Notes: generated by a model not told the origin, from the letters alone. Positions 8,367 through 17,507 are shown, counted from the stretch's first letter. The stretch is DNA of 64,000 nt from Aliamphritea hakodatensis (GCF_024347195.1 NZ_AP025281.1:2976001-3040000); one strand, 5' to 3'. Made by a program: numbers and translations.

Positions 8367-8765
8367 TCAGGAACCGGCAGCACTTCCCTGCCGGTGTGGC
8401 CAGAGTAACGCCGATAATCCTGTCAGCGACAGCAGCACCAGTAAAACAGCCGTACCGGCGTTCTCAGACGACAGGTTGAAGCCACCGCCGAGAGTACCGG
8501 CGGCGATCAGCAGGATCAGCGCAAAGACCGACAGAATGCCCGACACTCTGGCCAACGCGACCGCCAGGGTATGCAGCGAGGCTACCTTCACCGATACCGC
8601 AACGGTGCCGCTGAGAAGAAGTCCGGTGATCGCCAGAACCAGATCCGCCAGCGGGAACCCATCACCTTCCGGTGAACCAAGCATTAAAACCCCGGTTAAA
8701 AGAATCACCAGCACGGCAAAAGCTGACTTCAGCCGGTTAACCAGCCGAACAGGCAACACCGGCAT
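8367..8765 (-). CDS. Small four-helix membrane protein, unknown function
   Basis: A 132-residue protein from ATG 8763-8765 (GGGGAG just upstream; the longer frame to 8831 lies deep inside the preceding hydrolase gene). Four hydrophobic segments are visible (FAVLVILLTGVLML, LVLAITGLLLSGTVAV, ILSVFALILLIAAG, AVLLVLLSLTGLSALL). I do not recognise the family. Its start overlaps the end of the alpha/beta-hydrolase gene by 29 nt, making it the last gene of the exporter-ada-hydrolase operon. Confidence 0.65.
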   Translation of the reverse strand: MPVLPVRLVNRLKSAFAVLVILLTGVLMLGSPEGDGFPLADLVLAITGLLLSGTVAVSVKVASLHTLAVALARVSGILSVFALILLIAAGTLGGGFNLSSENAGTAVLLVLLSLTGLSALLWPHRQGSAAGS

Positions 8766-9729
8766 CACTCCCCTGCAGCAACCCTGCCAGCCGGCTGATA
8801 AACCAGTCATGCATGCTGTCCGGTAAGTCATGCCCCCAGCCGGTCAGCACTTCCAGACGGGCGCCGCCGATGCTGTCGGCAATACTTTGTCCGCAGGCTA
8901 CCGGAAAAATCGGATCTGCTGAACCGTGAAGCACCAGTGCCGGTGCCGTTATCGACCGGTTAGCTTCCCGTAAATCAGAGTGACAGAGAATCGCCAGTAA
9001 CTGGCGCATGTACCCTTCGGGGCAATAACAGCGGCGCAGCGCCTGTTCCGCCAGCTGCAGTTGCTGTTCATCAGTTGGCCGGTGGTCTGTGCCGGTATAC
9101 AGGGCGCTCTCTGCGGCAGCGGCCCGCACCATATCTGCAAATGTTCTGGCATCATCAGGAAGGCTCAGCGCTGCCGCAACCGGGGCCTGACTGTCGTCAT
9201 ACAGCAGATTCCAGCCATGACCTTTAGGTAACTGAGCATCAAGTGACGTTGAAAACACCACACTCAGGCTCAATGTTCTCTCCGGCCATTGAGCCGCAAA
9301 AATCTGTGCGATCAGCCCGCCCATCGAGCCGCCCAGAATATGTGCCTGCTGAATGTCCAGCACATCCATTAAGTGCGCCACGTCCGCCGCCATATCTGTC
9401 AGTGTATAAGCAGGTTCTGCCGCTTCACCCTGCCAGGCCTGTTGCAACCGTTCAGCCAGAAGGTTACCGGTCAGCGCCCTGTGTTTATCCGATAATCCGG
9501 AATCGCGGTTATCGAATACCACCACCCGATAGCCTTCACCGGCGATACGCTGCAGCAGGTTTTCCGGCCAGTGAATCAACTGTGAACCCAGCCCCCGGAT
9601 CATCAGCAATACCGGGTCTGAGGCATTTCCGTAAGCCTGCCAGTATAAGCCGCAGGCTTCAGCATAACCGCCGGCAACCGGCCCGGTTAAAGCCCTTCCA
9701 TCTGTCTGTCCCATTGCTGTTCCTGTCAT
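8737..9729 (-). CDS. Alpha/beta-fold hydrolase
   Basis: A 330-residue protein (ATG 9727-9729 overlaps the ada stop as ATGA; a second ATG five codons on is possible). The alpha/beta hydrolase fold is evident: oxyanion region IRGLGSQL, the strand VVFDNRDSGLS, nucleophile elbow GGSMGG (Ser), the acid-loop strand LVLHGSADPIFP and the catalytic His in GWGHDLP. The closest families are ester/lactone hydrolases of the 3-oxoadipate enol-lactonase type. The substrate is unknown. Overlap with ada implies coupled translation, so it may act on products of alkylation stress or on the exported compound (inference). Confidence 0.85.
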   Translation of the reverse strand: MTGTAMGQTDGRALTGPVAGGYAEACGLYWQAYGNASDPVLLMIRGLGSQLIHWPENLLQRIAGEGYRVVVFDNRDSGLSDKHRALTGNLLAERLQQAWQGEAAEPAYTLTDMAADVAHLMDVLDIQQAHILGGSMGGLIAQIFAAQWPERTLSLSVVFSTSLDAQLPKGHGWNLLYDDSQAPVAAALSLPDDARTFADMVRAAAAESALYTGTDHRPTDEQQLQLAEQALRRCYCPEGYMRQLLAILCHSDLREANRSITAPALVLHGSADPIFPVACGQSIADSIGGARLEVLTGWGHDLPDSMHDWFISRLAGLLQGSDAGVACSAG

Positions 9730-10796
9730 TCATGCTCACTGTTATTCTGCAACTGCTCTTCATTATTCAGCAACTGTTGCTTGCGTTCTGTTCCCCAGCG
9801 GTAACCGCTTAAGCCACCGTCGCTGCGTACAATCCGGTGACAGGGCACCAGCACTGCCAGCTTATTTGCGCCACAGGCACCGGCTACAGCACGGCTGGCG
9901 CTTGGCTGCCCCACGGATGCAGCGAGCTGACTATAACTCATTGTCTGGCCCACCGGAATTGCCTGCAAAGCCTGCCAGACCCGCTCCTGAAATGCAGTGC
10001 CCTGTATGTCCAGCGGTAAATCACATTCCGCCTGAGGGGCTTCCACGAAGGCCAGTACTTCAGCCAGTAAATCAGACAGTTCATGTCCGGCGGCAATCAG
10101 CTCTGCGGCAGGAAAACGCACCGTCAGCATCTGCTGTACATCAGCACTTGCATCCATAAATTCAACACAGCAGATACCTCTGGCACTCACCCCCATCATC
10201 AGGGGGCCCAGCACACTTGCCCCGGTGCAATAGTAAATCTGCTGACCTTTACCGCCCTTACGGAACTGTGAGGGCGTCATACCCAGCCGGTTATGGCTGT
10301 ACACGGAAGCTGCTGAGCCGATACCGGAGGCATAGACCGCTTCTGTCACACTGACCTGATCCAGCAAGGCAGCAGTGAAACGCTTATTCTGGTGATTGCG
10401 CTGATAGGCTTTCGGGCTTACACCCACCAGCCGGGTAAACAAGCGCTGAAAATGCCAGACACTTAACTGCGCATGTTCAGCCAGTTCAGCAAGGTCAACG
10501 CTGTCTTCTGCTTCTTCAATATAGCGGCAGGCATTCACGACCACTTCAACCAGCGCATCCGATGCGGAACCGTCCTGCGGTTTACAGCGTTTACAAGCCC
10601 GAAACCCCGCCTCTGCCGCCTTTTTTGTATCTTCAAAGAAACGAACATTTTCCCGTTTAGGCTGCCGTGATGAACAGCCCGGCCGGCAGTAAATACCGGT
10701 ACTCAGCACGGCATAATAAAACTGACCGCTGGCCGCCAGATTCCGGTCACACACCGCCTGCCAGCGGCTGTCATCATCAGCAAACAGCATATTCAT
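9726..10796 (-). CDS. ada: Bifunctional Ada: methylphosphotriester/O6-methylguanine methyltransferase and transcriptional activator
   Basis: A 356-residue protein with the full Ada architecture. The N-terminal zinc domain has the four cysteines at about 37, 41, 68 and 71 (GIYCRPGC and CKRC; Cys37 is the expected phosphotriester acceptor). An AraC-type HTH follows at about 90-180 (LSVWHFQRLFTRLVGVSPKAY). The C-terminal MGMT domain has the acceptor Cys319 in the PCHR motif. It repairs methyl damage and, once methylated at the N-domain, should activate its own operon. Its start overlaps the upstream DMT exporter stop (ATGA) and its stop overlaps the hydrolase start, so all are one translationally coupled unit. 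alkB is not adjacent. Confidence 0.95.
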   Translation of the reverse strand: MNMLFADDDSRWQAVCDRNLAASGQFYYAVLSTGIYCRPGCSSRQPKRENVRFFEDTKKAAEAGFRACKRCKPQDGSASDALVEVVVNACRYIEEAEDSVDLAELAEHAQLSVWHFQRLFTRLVGVSPKAYQRNHQNKRFTAALLDQVSVTEAVYASGIGSAASVYSHNRLGMTPSQFRKGGKGQQIYYCTGASVLGPLMMGVSARGICCVEFMDASADVQQMLTVRFPAAELIAAGHELSDLLAEVLAFVEAPQAECDLPLDIQGTAFQERVWQALQAIPVGQTMSYSQLAASVGQPSASRAVAGACGANKLAVLVPCHRIVRSDGGLSGYRWGTERKQQLLNNEEQLQNNSEHE

Positions 10797-11728
10797 TTCA
10801 TCACCTCCTGCTGATTATTCTTTGCCCCCGTGAACAGCTTCACTGTCCGACCGTCGATCGCCAGCAACCCGGCCCCCACCAGCAGGATGCCCAGATAATG
10901 CTCAGCTGACAAAGACTGGCCGAGGAATATCGCGCCTAAACTGATGGCACTGACCGGCGCTAAAAACGTCACCAAAAGCAAGTTGGTCGGGCCGGCTGTC
11001 GACAGAATCCGGAAATAAATAATATAGGCAAGCGCAGTACAGACCAGGGCAAGTGCCGCAACCGCCAGTAACACAGAAGTATCAGGCAGCGGCAGTAACC
11101 ATGGCTGATCAACCCACAGCACTGCCGGCAGCAACAGCAGGGTTGAAGCGGTGACCTGCCCGGCAGTGATCACTAACGTGCTGTAACCCTGCCCCTGCAA
11201 ACGCTTACCGTACACCCCGGCACAGGCATAGCTGAACGCCGCCAGCAAGATCGCCAGCTGGGCGGTCAGATCTCCTTTCAGACCGGCAAAGACATCCGGG
11301 CCAATAATCACCGCTACCCCGGTGATCCCCAGCACCAGCCCTGCCAGCTTCCCGGCGCCGATCCGTTTTTCGATACCCAGCCCGCGCAGCACCAGAATAC
11401 TGAACACCGGCGTCATCGCAATGAGCACCGAAGCCAAACCGCCACTGATATAGGTCTGCCCCCAGACAATCAGACAGAAAGGGGCCGCATTATTCAGCAA
11501 ACCGATACAGAGCATGCCCCGCCAGGCCTGCCAGTTAAACGGCATTCGCTGCCCCAAGAGATATAACAGCGCAAACAGGAACAGCGCTGCGCCGGCAACC
11601 CGCAACAGCACAATGCTGAACACCGGCAGTTGTGTTAGCGCAATATCAACAAAGAAGTACGAGCCTCCCCAGATAATTGCCAGGCTGAATAACAGCCCCC
11701 ATTCCTGCAGATTCATTGTCTGTTTCAT
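10793..11728 (-). CDS. EamA/DMT-superfamily exporter
   Basis: A 311-residue protein with ten hydrophobic segments arranged as two EamA repeats (the first begins LLFSLAIIWGGSYFFVD, the second LAILLAAFSYACAGVYGK). AAAGGA lies 8-9 nt before the ATG. Members of this family export amino acids, nucleobase-like compounds or other metabolites; the substrate cannot be predicted. It is the first gene of the operon and its stop overlaps the ada start by 4 nt, an unusual position for a transporter in an alkylation-repair operon. Confidence 0.88.
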   Translation of the reverse strand: MKQTMNLQEWGLLFSLAIIWGGSYFFVDIALTQLPVFSIVLLRVAGAALFLFALLYLLGQRMPFNWQAWRGMLCIGLLNNAAPFCLIVWGQTYISGGLASVLIAMTPVFSILVLRGLGIEKRIGAGKLAGLVLGITGVAVIIGPDVFAGLKGDLTAQLAILLAAFSYACAGVYGKRLQGQGYSTLVITAGQVTASTLLLLPAVLWVDQPWLLPLPDTSVLLAVAALALVCTALAYIIYFRILSTAGPTNLLLVTFLAPVSAISLGAIFLGQSLSAEHYLGILLVGAGLLAIDGRTVKLFTGAKNNQQEVMK

Positions 11729-11801
11729 AAAATAATCCTTTCACTGTTCTCTTATTCAGCCAATGTATGCCAGGACCCCCGCTAAAACACTCAGGTTCTT
11801 G

Positions 11802-11875
11802 CGTTGTATTCAGAAACAGCTTTCATAAAACCTGAATACGACAACGGTAACACCCAAAGTAACCCGCGGTAACAC
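11802..11875. repeat. Candidate operator: inverted repeat followed by a two-turn direct repeat
   Basis: CGTTGTATTCAG (11802-11813) pairs with CTGAATAC plus AACG (11832-11846, three extra bases in the right arm). Its right end runs into CGGTAACAC at 11845-11853, which is repeated exactly at 11867-11875, a spacing of 22 bp or about two helical turns. It lies 75-150 bp upstream of the exporter-ada operon. Confidence 0.4.
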
Positions 11876-11998
11876 ATAGCAAGATTACAGCACCGCGACT
11901 GCCTGCCGATATAAAAATCAGTATGTTATGCAATCCTGAAGTAATGCAGACAATACCGTCTAACCGCTCAGTATACCTAATATGGGCACCCGGCCGGC

Positions 11999-12028
11999 TT
12001 GATTAAAAACATTGCAAGAACATATATA
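11999..12028 (+). promoter_or_regulatory. Predicted sigma-70 promoter of the HD-GYP receptor gene
   Basis: TTGATT (11999-12004) and TATATA (12023-12028) are separated by 18 bp. The start of transcription would be near 12035, just before the inverted repeat at 12039-12063. Confidence 0.45.
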
Positions 12029-12038
12029 ACCCATTGAT

Positions 12039-12063
12039 TTTATGAGAGTAAACATCTCATAAA
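12039..12063 (+). repeat. 8-bp inverted repeat just downstream of the HD-GYP promoter
   Basis: The arms TTTATGAG and CTCATAAA are separated by 9 nt. Its place at the predicted transcription start fits a repressor operator or a 5' mRNA hairpin. Confidence 0.5.
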
Positions 12064-12274
12064 CTAATAAACAATAATAAAACGGACGGGCCGTTTACCC
12101 CTCCGGGTGATTCAAAGTGTCTCTTATATGCTACAAAGGTGACCAGTTAGGCTGAAGTCTGTTGCTTGATTTACCTCCCCCAACGAGCATTTTTCTCACG
12201 AAACTCAGGGAATGAGCGGCAAGAACCGGAACATAAACAGACGCTGTCAGGTGCCATCGGAGGGTACAACAGAC

Positions 12275-15200
12275 ATGGATAAAGCCGTACTGCACGCCAG
12301 AAAATTTTCCATCCGGTTTACCGTTGGATGCATCTTTTTAATGGTCACCGGTTTGACCGCTGTCTTCGCACTCAGCCTGCAGTTTCATTTTGGCAAGCAA
12401 ATGTCTGAAGAGCTGGTATTAACCAAGCTCACCACCGCTTCTTCAAAAATCAGCGCCTACATTCAGGGCATCGACATCGATGCTTCAAGAAGTATCAAGG
12501 TACTGAAAGACGTCTCTGTTACCAGCCAGCATAAATTTTCTGAACTGGAAATCCGCGATCTGCTGATTCAGGTATTACAGGACAACCCGATGTTTTACAG
12601 CATCTATTACGGCAAAGCTGACGAAGACTTCTATCAGGTTATCAATCTTGAATCGTCACCGGTGGTGCGTGAGAAAATCTTTGCCGCTGATCAGGACCGC
12701 TGGGTCATCATCAAAATCAGCAGCAACACCGGCCAGCGTATCAGACAGACGCTCTACTACGACAACCAGTTAAACCTGACCCACAGCACCTCAAAAATCA
12801 GTAACTATTTTCCCACCCAGCGCCCCTGGTATAACGCGGCCACGGCAAACAAGGTTCATAAAACTGAACCCTACCTGTTCAAACACCTGAAGCTCACTGG
12901 CCAGACCTATTCAATCAGAACCCCCAAAGCCGTGCTGGGCATTGATATTGTGCTTTCCGCTGTTAATTCAAAGCTCTCTGCTGCGGCTCTGGGGCTGACC
13001 GATCAGCAAGGCATCGAGTCATTTATATTCAATGATAACGGCGAACTGATCGCGTCAAACCAGAACCGGGCCCAGCAACTTGAAATGCCGGCTTCTGAGC
13101 CCCTGCAGCTATCACCGGGCCAGCAGAAGCTGATTGCAGCTACCAGCTCACTGACCGTCTCCAACCAGACCAACTGGCCGCCGCTGGACTATTCAGTCGC
13201 CGGGGAGCCTAAAGGCTACGCCATTGATCTGTTAACCCTGATCGCGGAAATGACTGGCCTGAAGTTCGAGTTTATCAACGGCTTCAGCCTGAACGAGTTA
13301 CAGCGAAAATTTCACGACGGGGATATCGACATTCTGCATTCAGTATCCGGACTGAAGGAAAACCGGGGCGAAATCAGCCAGCCCATGTATACCAAGGCAC
13401 TGGCCGTCGCAGTTGAAAAACACACGGGGGGCATCTCAAAACTGTCAGACCTGAACGGCCTGACACTGGGACTTCCCTACGGTCAGGGATTAACGGAACT
13501 GCTAAAACGCCAGGGGATTGAAGCAACCCTGCGGGATTTTCCAGATCTGGAAACCACGATTAAGGCGTTACAGAACGGCCGCATCGATGCGATCGTCCAT
13601 GTCAGCTCCACGCTTAACCATTTCAGCAAAACCAGCGTGGGTAACATGCTGAAAGTCATCACCCTGCCGGAACTGAAAAAACTGGACCTTCACCTGTATT
13701 TACAACCTGATCAGACCCGCCTGATGAAGGTTATTAACCTGGCACTGGCGAACATTACCCCGGCTCAGCGGCAGGTACTGCGTGACAAATGGCTCAGCGA
13801 AGGCATTCATACGCAGCACAATAACTTTGTGCCTTATGATCAGTTGCTGGATTTATCACGCACCCCCTCCGCACAGCAAAACATGATCAGAATGGAGGTA
13901 AACGGCAGCAACAAATTCTTTTACGTCACCCCGCTCCACGGACAGGGCTGGAACAGGGAGTTTTTTGCCGTTGTCATACCGGAAGAAATTGTCACTGAAG
14001 CGGTCTTTAGCCAGATCATTACCTCTACCCTGATGACCGGGGCTGTACTGCTATTACTGGTGCCTGTTGCCTGGTGGTTTGGCTCCCCGATTGTGCGGGC
14101 GATTACCTCACTGAAAGAAGAAACCAAAAAGGTTAAAGACCGCCGTTTTGATGAAATACACCTGGTTGATACCCGCATCAAAGAAGTCTGGCAGCTATCC
14201 AACTCGGTACTGGATATGGCCTGCGAAATTAAGAAACACCAACAGGATCAGAACGATTTCATCGAAGCCTTTATTCGCCTGACCGCTCAGGCAATCGATG
14301 ACAAATCCCCCTACACCGCCGGACACTGTAACCGGGTACCGGAGCTTGGCATGATGCTGGCACAGGCCGTAGAGGACAGTAACAAGGGCAAATTCAGACA
14401 ATTCCGGTTTGCCAGTGACAACGAACGGCGTGAGTTCCGTATCGCCGCCTGGTTACACGACTGCGGTAAAATCACCACCCCGGAATTTATCGTCGATAAA
14501 GGCACCAAGCTTGAAGCCAATTACAACCGGATTCACGAAGTGCGAACCCGCTTTGAAGTCCTCTGGCGGGACGCGGAAATTGAATATCTGAAAACCCTGC
14601 AGCAAAATCCGGAGTCACAAAGCATCGCGGCGGCCAAACTGCAGCAGCAGCAAAACCGTTTACAGGAAGATTTCCGTTTTATTGCCAGCGCGAATGTCGG
14701 GGGTGAGTTTATCAGCGATGAGAAAGTAGAACGGATCAGAGCCATCAGCCAGCAAACCTGGATGCGCCATTTCGATGACCGCCTGGGCCTCGGCCCGCTG
14801 GAAGAACTGAACCGGCCTGCGACAGAGCAAGCATTACCGGTCGCAGAACCCCTGCTGGCCGACCGGCCAGAACATATCATCAAACGGGACCGGGAAATGC
14901 ACTTCGATCCGAAATATAAGATCGACATGGAAGTACCGGAACACCTCTACAATCAGGGTGAAATTTACAACCTGTCGATCAGCCGCGGCACCCTGACCGC
15001 TGAAGACCGTTTCAAAATCAACGAGCACATGATCAGCGGGATCAAGATACTCGAAGCACTGCCCTTCCCTGAAGAACTCAGCCGGGTACCCCGCTATGCC
15101 ACCAGCCACCATGAAACACTGAAGGGCACCGGCTACCCCCGTAAGCTCACCGCAGAGCAACTTTCCATTCCGGAACGTATTCTGGTGATTGCCGATATTT

Positions 15201-15424
15201 TCGAAGCCCTCACCGCCGCTGACAGGCCTTACAAGAAAGCCAAGCCTCTGAGTGTCGCCGTGGATATCATGTACAAGATGGCGCTGGATGAACACGTGGA
15301 TATGGAACTTTTCCTGCTCTTCCTTGAGAGCGGGACCTATCTGCAATACGCCAGAAAGTTTCTCCCGGATGAACAGATTGATGCGGTCGACCTGCGTAAA
15401 TATCTGGAACAGGCCGCGGCCTGA
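12275..15424 (+). CDS. HD-GYP c-di-GMP phosphodiesterase-type receptor with nested solute-binding domain
   Basis: A 1049-residue membrane protein. ATG 12275 follows GGAGGG at 10 nt; an in-frame ATG at 12212 has no usable ribosome site. Domains are TM1 (about 10-35), a periplasmic Cache-like region interrupted at about 292-508 by a bacterial extracellular solute-binding (SBP_bac_3) domain starting NQTNWPPLDY, the rest of the Cache (YVTPLHGQGW), TM2 (about 579-602), a HAMP-like linker and an HD-GYP domain. The metal residues are present: WLHDCGK (about 725) and HHETLKGTGYP (about 944). About 160 residues are inserted between them, after DKGTKL. It should hydrolyse c-di-GMP in response to a periplasmic ligand; activity is not provable from sequence. 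It is transcribed alone. Confidence 0.88.
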   Translation: MDKAVLHARKFSIRFTVGCIFLMVTGLTAVFALSLQFHFGKQMSEELVLTKLTTASSKISAYIQGIDIDASRSIKVLKDVSVTSQHKFSELEIRDLLIQVLQDNPMFYSIYYGKADEDFYQVINLESSPVVREKIFAADQDRWVIIKISSNTGQRIRQTLYYDNQLNLTHSTSKISNYFPTQRPWYNAATANKVHKTEPYLFKHLKLTGQTYSIRTPKAVLGIDIVLSAVNSKLSAAALGLTDQQGIESFIFNDNGELIASNQNRAQQLEMPASEPLQLSPGQQKLIAATSSLTVSNQTNWPPLDYSVAGEPKGYAIDLLTLIAEMTGLKFEFINGFSLNELQRKFHDGDIDILHSVSGLKENRGEISQPMYTKALAVAVEKHTGGISKLSDLNGLTLGLPYGQGLTELLKRQGIEATLRDFPDLETTIKALQNGRIDAIVHVSSTLNHFSKTSVGNMLKVITLPELKKLDLHLYLQPDQTRLMKVINLALANITPAQRQVLRDKWLSEGIHTQHNNFVPYDQLLDLSRTPSAQQNMIRMEVNGSNKFFYVTPLHGQGWNREFFAVVIPEEIVTEAVFSQIITSTLMTGAVLLLLVPVAWWFGSPIVRAITSLKEETKKVKDRRFDEIHLVDTRIKEVWQLSNSVLDMACEIKKHQQDQNDFIEAFIRLTAQAIDDKSPYTAGHCNRVPELGMMLAQAVEDSNKGKFRQFRFASDNERREFRIAAWLHDCGKITTPEFIVDKGTKLEANYNRIHEVRTRFEVLWRDAEIEYLKTLQQNPESQSIAAAKLQQQQNRLQEDFRFIASANVGGEFISDEKVERIRAISQQTWMRHFDDRLGLGPLEELNRPATEQALPVAEPLLADRPEHIIKRDREMHFDPKYKIDMEVPEHLYNQGEIYNLSISRGTLTAEDRFKINEHMISGIKILEALPFPEELSRVPRYATSHHETLKGTGYPRKLTAEQLSIPERILVIADIFEALTAADRPYKKAKPLSVAVDIMYKMALDEHVDMELFLLFLESGTYLQYARKFLPDEQIDAVDLRKYLEQAAA

Positions 15425-15442
15425 AACCGCTTTTGCAGGCAT

Positions 15443-15474
15443 AAAAAAACGCAGTCAGATGACTGCGTTTTTCT
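15443..15474. terminator. Bidirectional terminator between the HD-GYP gene and htpG
   Basis: The arms AAAAACGCAGTC and GACTGCGTTTTT enclose the loop AGAT. A and T tracts on both sides let it serve the two convergent genes. Confidence 0.88.
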
Positions 15475-15492
15475 GTTTACTCACTGAGTGGT

Positions 15493-17400
15493 TTAACCAA
15501 TCATGGTCACCAGCAGCTTGTTCAGACGGGTCACGTAAGCCGCCGGATCATCCAGTGTGCCACCGGCCGCCAGTTGCGCCTGCTCAAATACCACCAGGCT
15601 CAGTTCGTTGAAGCGGTCTTCATCCGCTTCCTGATCCAGTTTGCTGATCAGCGGATGCTCAGGGTTCACTTCAAAGATTGGCTTGCTTTCCGGCACTTCC
15701 TGACCGGCCGCTTCCATGATCTTACGCATCTGCATGCCCATATCATAAGCACCCAGAACCACACAGGCAGGGGAATCTGTCAGACGGTGAGTAATACGTA
15801 CTTCGCTTACCTTGTCACCCAGACCGGTAGTCAGTCGCTCAACCAGACCTTCCAGTTCCTTAGCAACTTCCTCCTGTGCCTGCTTCTCTTCTTCGTTCTC
15901 AACTTCACCCAGATCCAGCTCGCCTTTGCTGACATCCTGGAAAGATTTTCCGTCAAAGTCGAACAGGTGACTCATCAGCCACTCATCGACCCGGTCAGAC
16001 ATCAGAATGACTTCGATGCCCTTCTTACGGAAGATCTCCAGATGCGGGCTGTTCTTCGCGGTGTTGTAGTTTTCAGCAACCGTGTAGTAAATCTTCTCCT
16101 GACCTTCCTGCATGCGGGACACGTAATCTTCCAGGGATACACTCTGGGCAGCATCAGCATTGTGAGTAGAGGCAAAACGCAACAGCTTACAAACGGTTTC
16201 ACGGTTCGCGTGATCTTCCGCCGGACCTTCTTTCAGTACTTCACCGAACGAGGACCACAGCGACGCATATTTTTCAGGATCATTTTTGGCCACTTTACCC
16301 AGCATATCCAGGGCACGTTTGGTCAGTGCTGCACGCAGCTTATCAACCACCGGATCTTTCTGCAGAATCTCACGGGAAACGTTCAGTGACAGATCATTGG
16401 TGTCCACCACACCCTTCATGAAACGCAGGTACATCGGCAGGAACTGATCAGCGTCATCCATGATGAATACCCGCTGCACGTACAGCTTCAGGCCGCGGGG
16501 AGTATCGCGGTTCCACAGATCATGCGGTGCATGGGAAGGTACGTATAACAGGCTGGTGTATTCCAGCTTACCCTCAACCCGGTTGTGGCTCCATTTCGCC
16601 GGCTCCTGGAAGTCGTGGGAAATGTGCTTGTAGAATTCACCGTATTCTTCGTCAGTGATGTCACTCTTGGAACGGGTCCACAGCGCTGTTGCAGTGTTAA
16701 CGGTTTCGTCTTCCGGAGCTTTTTGCTCTTCACCTTCAGCCGCAGGCACAGGCTCAGACTGCATGATAACCGGCAGGGAAATATGATCGGAATATTTACG
16801 GATCAGGGTCCGCAGGCGGAAACCGTTGGCGAACTCTTCTTCACCGTCTTTCAGGTGCAATACGATACGGGTACCGCGCTCGGCTTTCTCAACGGTTTCA
16901 ACGCTGAACTCGCCTTCACCGGCAGATGCCCAGTGCACACCTTCGGCTGCAGACTCACCGGCTTTACGGGTGTAAACGTCTACCTTGTCAGCCACGATGA
17001 ATGCCGAGTAGAAACCGACCCCAAACTGACCGATCAGCTGAGAATCTTTCTTCTGATCACCGCTCAGGGACGACAGGAACTGGGACGTACCGGACTTGGC
17101 AATGGTACCCAGGTGATCAACAACGTCCTGACGGTTCATACCGATGCCGTTGTCATCAATGGTGACGGTTTTAGCTTCCGCATCAAAGCCGATACGGATA
17201 CGCAGTTCACCGTCACCTTCATATAAGGCGTTGTCAGAAAGCGCCTGGAAACGCAGCTTGTCAGCAGCATCCGATGCATTGGACACCAGCTCACGCAGGA
17301 AAATCTCTTTGTTGGAGTACAAAGAGTGAATCATCAAATGTAAAAGCTGCTTAACTTCGGTCTGAAAACCAAGTGTTTCTTTCTGAGTATCTGTGCTCAT
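15493..17400 (-). CDS. htpG: Molecular chaperone HtpG (Hsp90)
   Basis: A 635-residue cytosolic ATP-dependent chaperone (E. coli 624). The N-terminal GHKL ATPase domain is intact: LRELVSNASDAADKLRF, DNGIGM, GQFGVGFYSAF and GTRIVLHL. The middle domain carries the catalytic arginine region (LNVSREILQ), and the C-terminal dimerisation domain ends with MRKIMEAAGQ and onward. It is transcribed alone behind a consensus heat-shock promoter (17508-17535) with about 100 nt of leader, and shares a terminator with the convergent HD-GYP gene. Confidence 0.97.
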   Translation of the reverse strand: MSTDTQKETLGFQTEVKQLLHLMIHSLYSNKEIFLRELVSNASDAADKLRFQALSDNALYEGDGELRIRIGFDAEAKTVTIDDNGIGMNRQDVVDHLGTIAKSGTSQFLSSLSGDQKKDSQLIGQFGVGFYSAFIVADKVDVYTRKAGESAAEGVHWASAGEGEFSVETVEKAERGTRIVLHLKDGEEEFANGFRLRTLIRKYSDHISLPVIMQSEPVPAAEGEEQKAPEDETVNTATALWTRSKSDITDEEYGEFYKHISHDFQEPAKWSHNRVEGKLEYTSLLYVPSHAPHDLWNRDTPRGLKLYVQRVFIMDDADQFLPMYLRFMKGVVDTNDLSLNVSREILQKDPVVDKLRAALTKRALDMLGKVAKNDPEKYASLWSSFGEVLKEGPAEDHANRETVCKLLRFASTHNADAAQSVSLEDYVSRMQEGQEKIYYTVAENYNTAKNSPHLEIFRKKGIEVILMSDRVDEWLMSHLFDFDGKSFQDVSKGELDLGEVENEEEKQAQEEVAKELEGLVERLTTGLGDKVSEVRITHRLTDSPACVVLGAYDMGMQMRKIMEAAGQEVPESKPIFEVNPEHPLISKLDQEADEDRFNELSLVVFEQAQLAAGGTLDDPAAYVTRLNKLLVTMIG

Positions 17401-17507
17401 TATTCAATCCCAAGCTTAAAACAATAATTACGGAATCTGCTGTAAAACGGCTGCACAGTGAATGCAGACGGCAAGATTAAATATCAGATTCCTTAACCCT
17501 GCATTCA

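Larger units (their letters stand above)
11729..12274. other. Long divergent intergenic region between the exporter-ada operon and the HD-GYP gene
   Basis: This stretch of about 546 nt has no convincing gene. From left to right it holds an imperfect large inverted repeat (11802-11846), a direct repeat of CGGTAACAC at 11845 and 11867 (22 bp apart), a sigma-70-like promoter on the plus strand (11999-12028), an 8-bp inverted repeat (12039-12063) and two tandem small hairpins (12080-12108). The plus-strand transcript would carry a leader of about 240 nt. Confidence 0.5.

Noticed and set aside
12035..12274. c-di-GMP riboswitch in front of the HD-GYP gene
   Set aside because: The leader has hairpins, but I could not find the conserved GEMM core bases, so no riboswitch is called.
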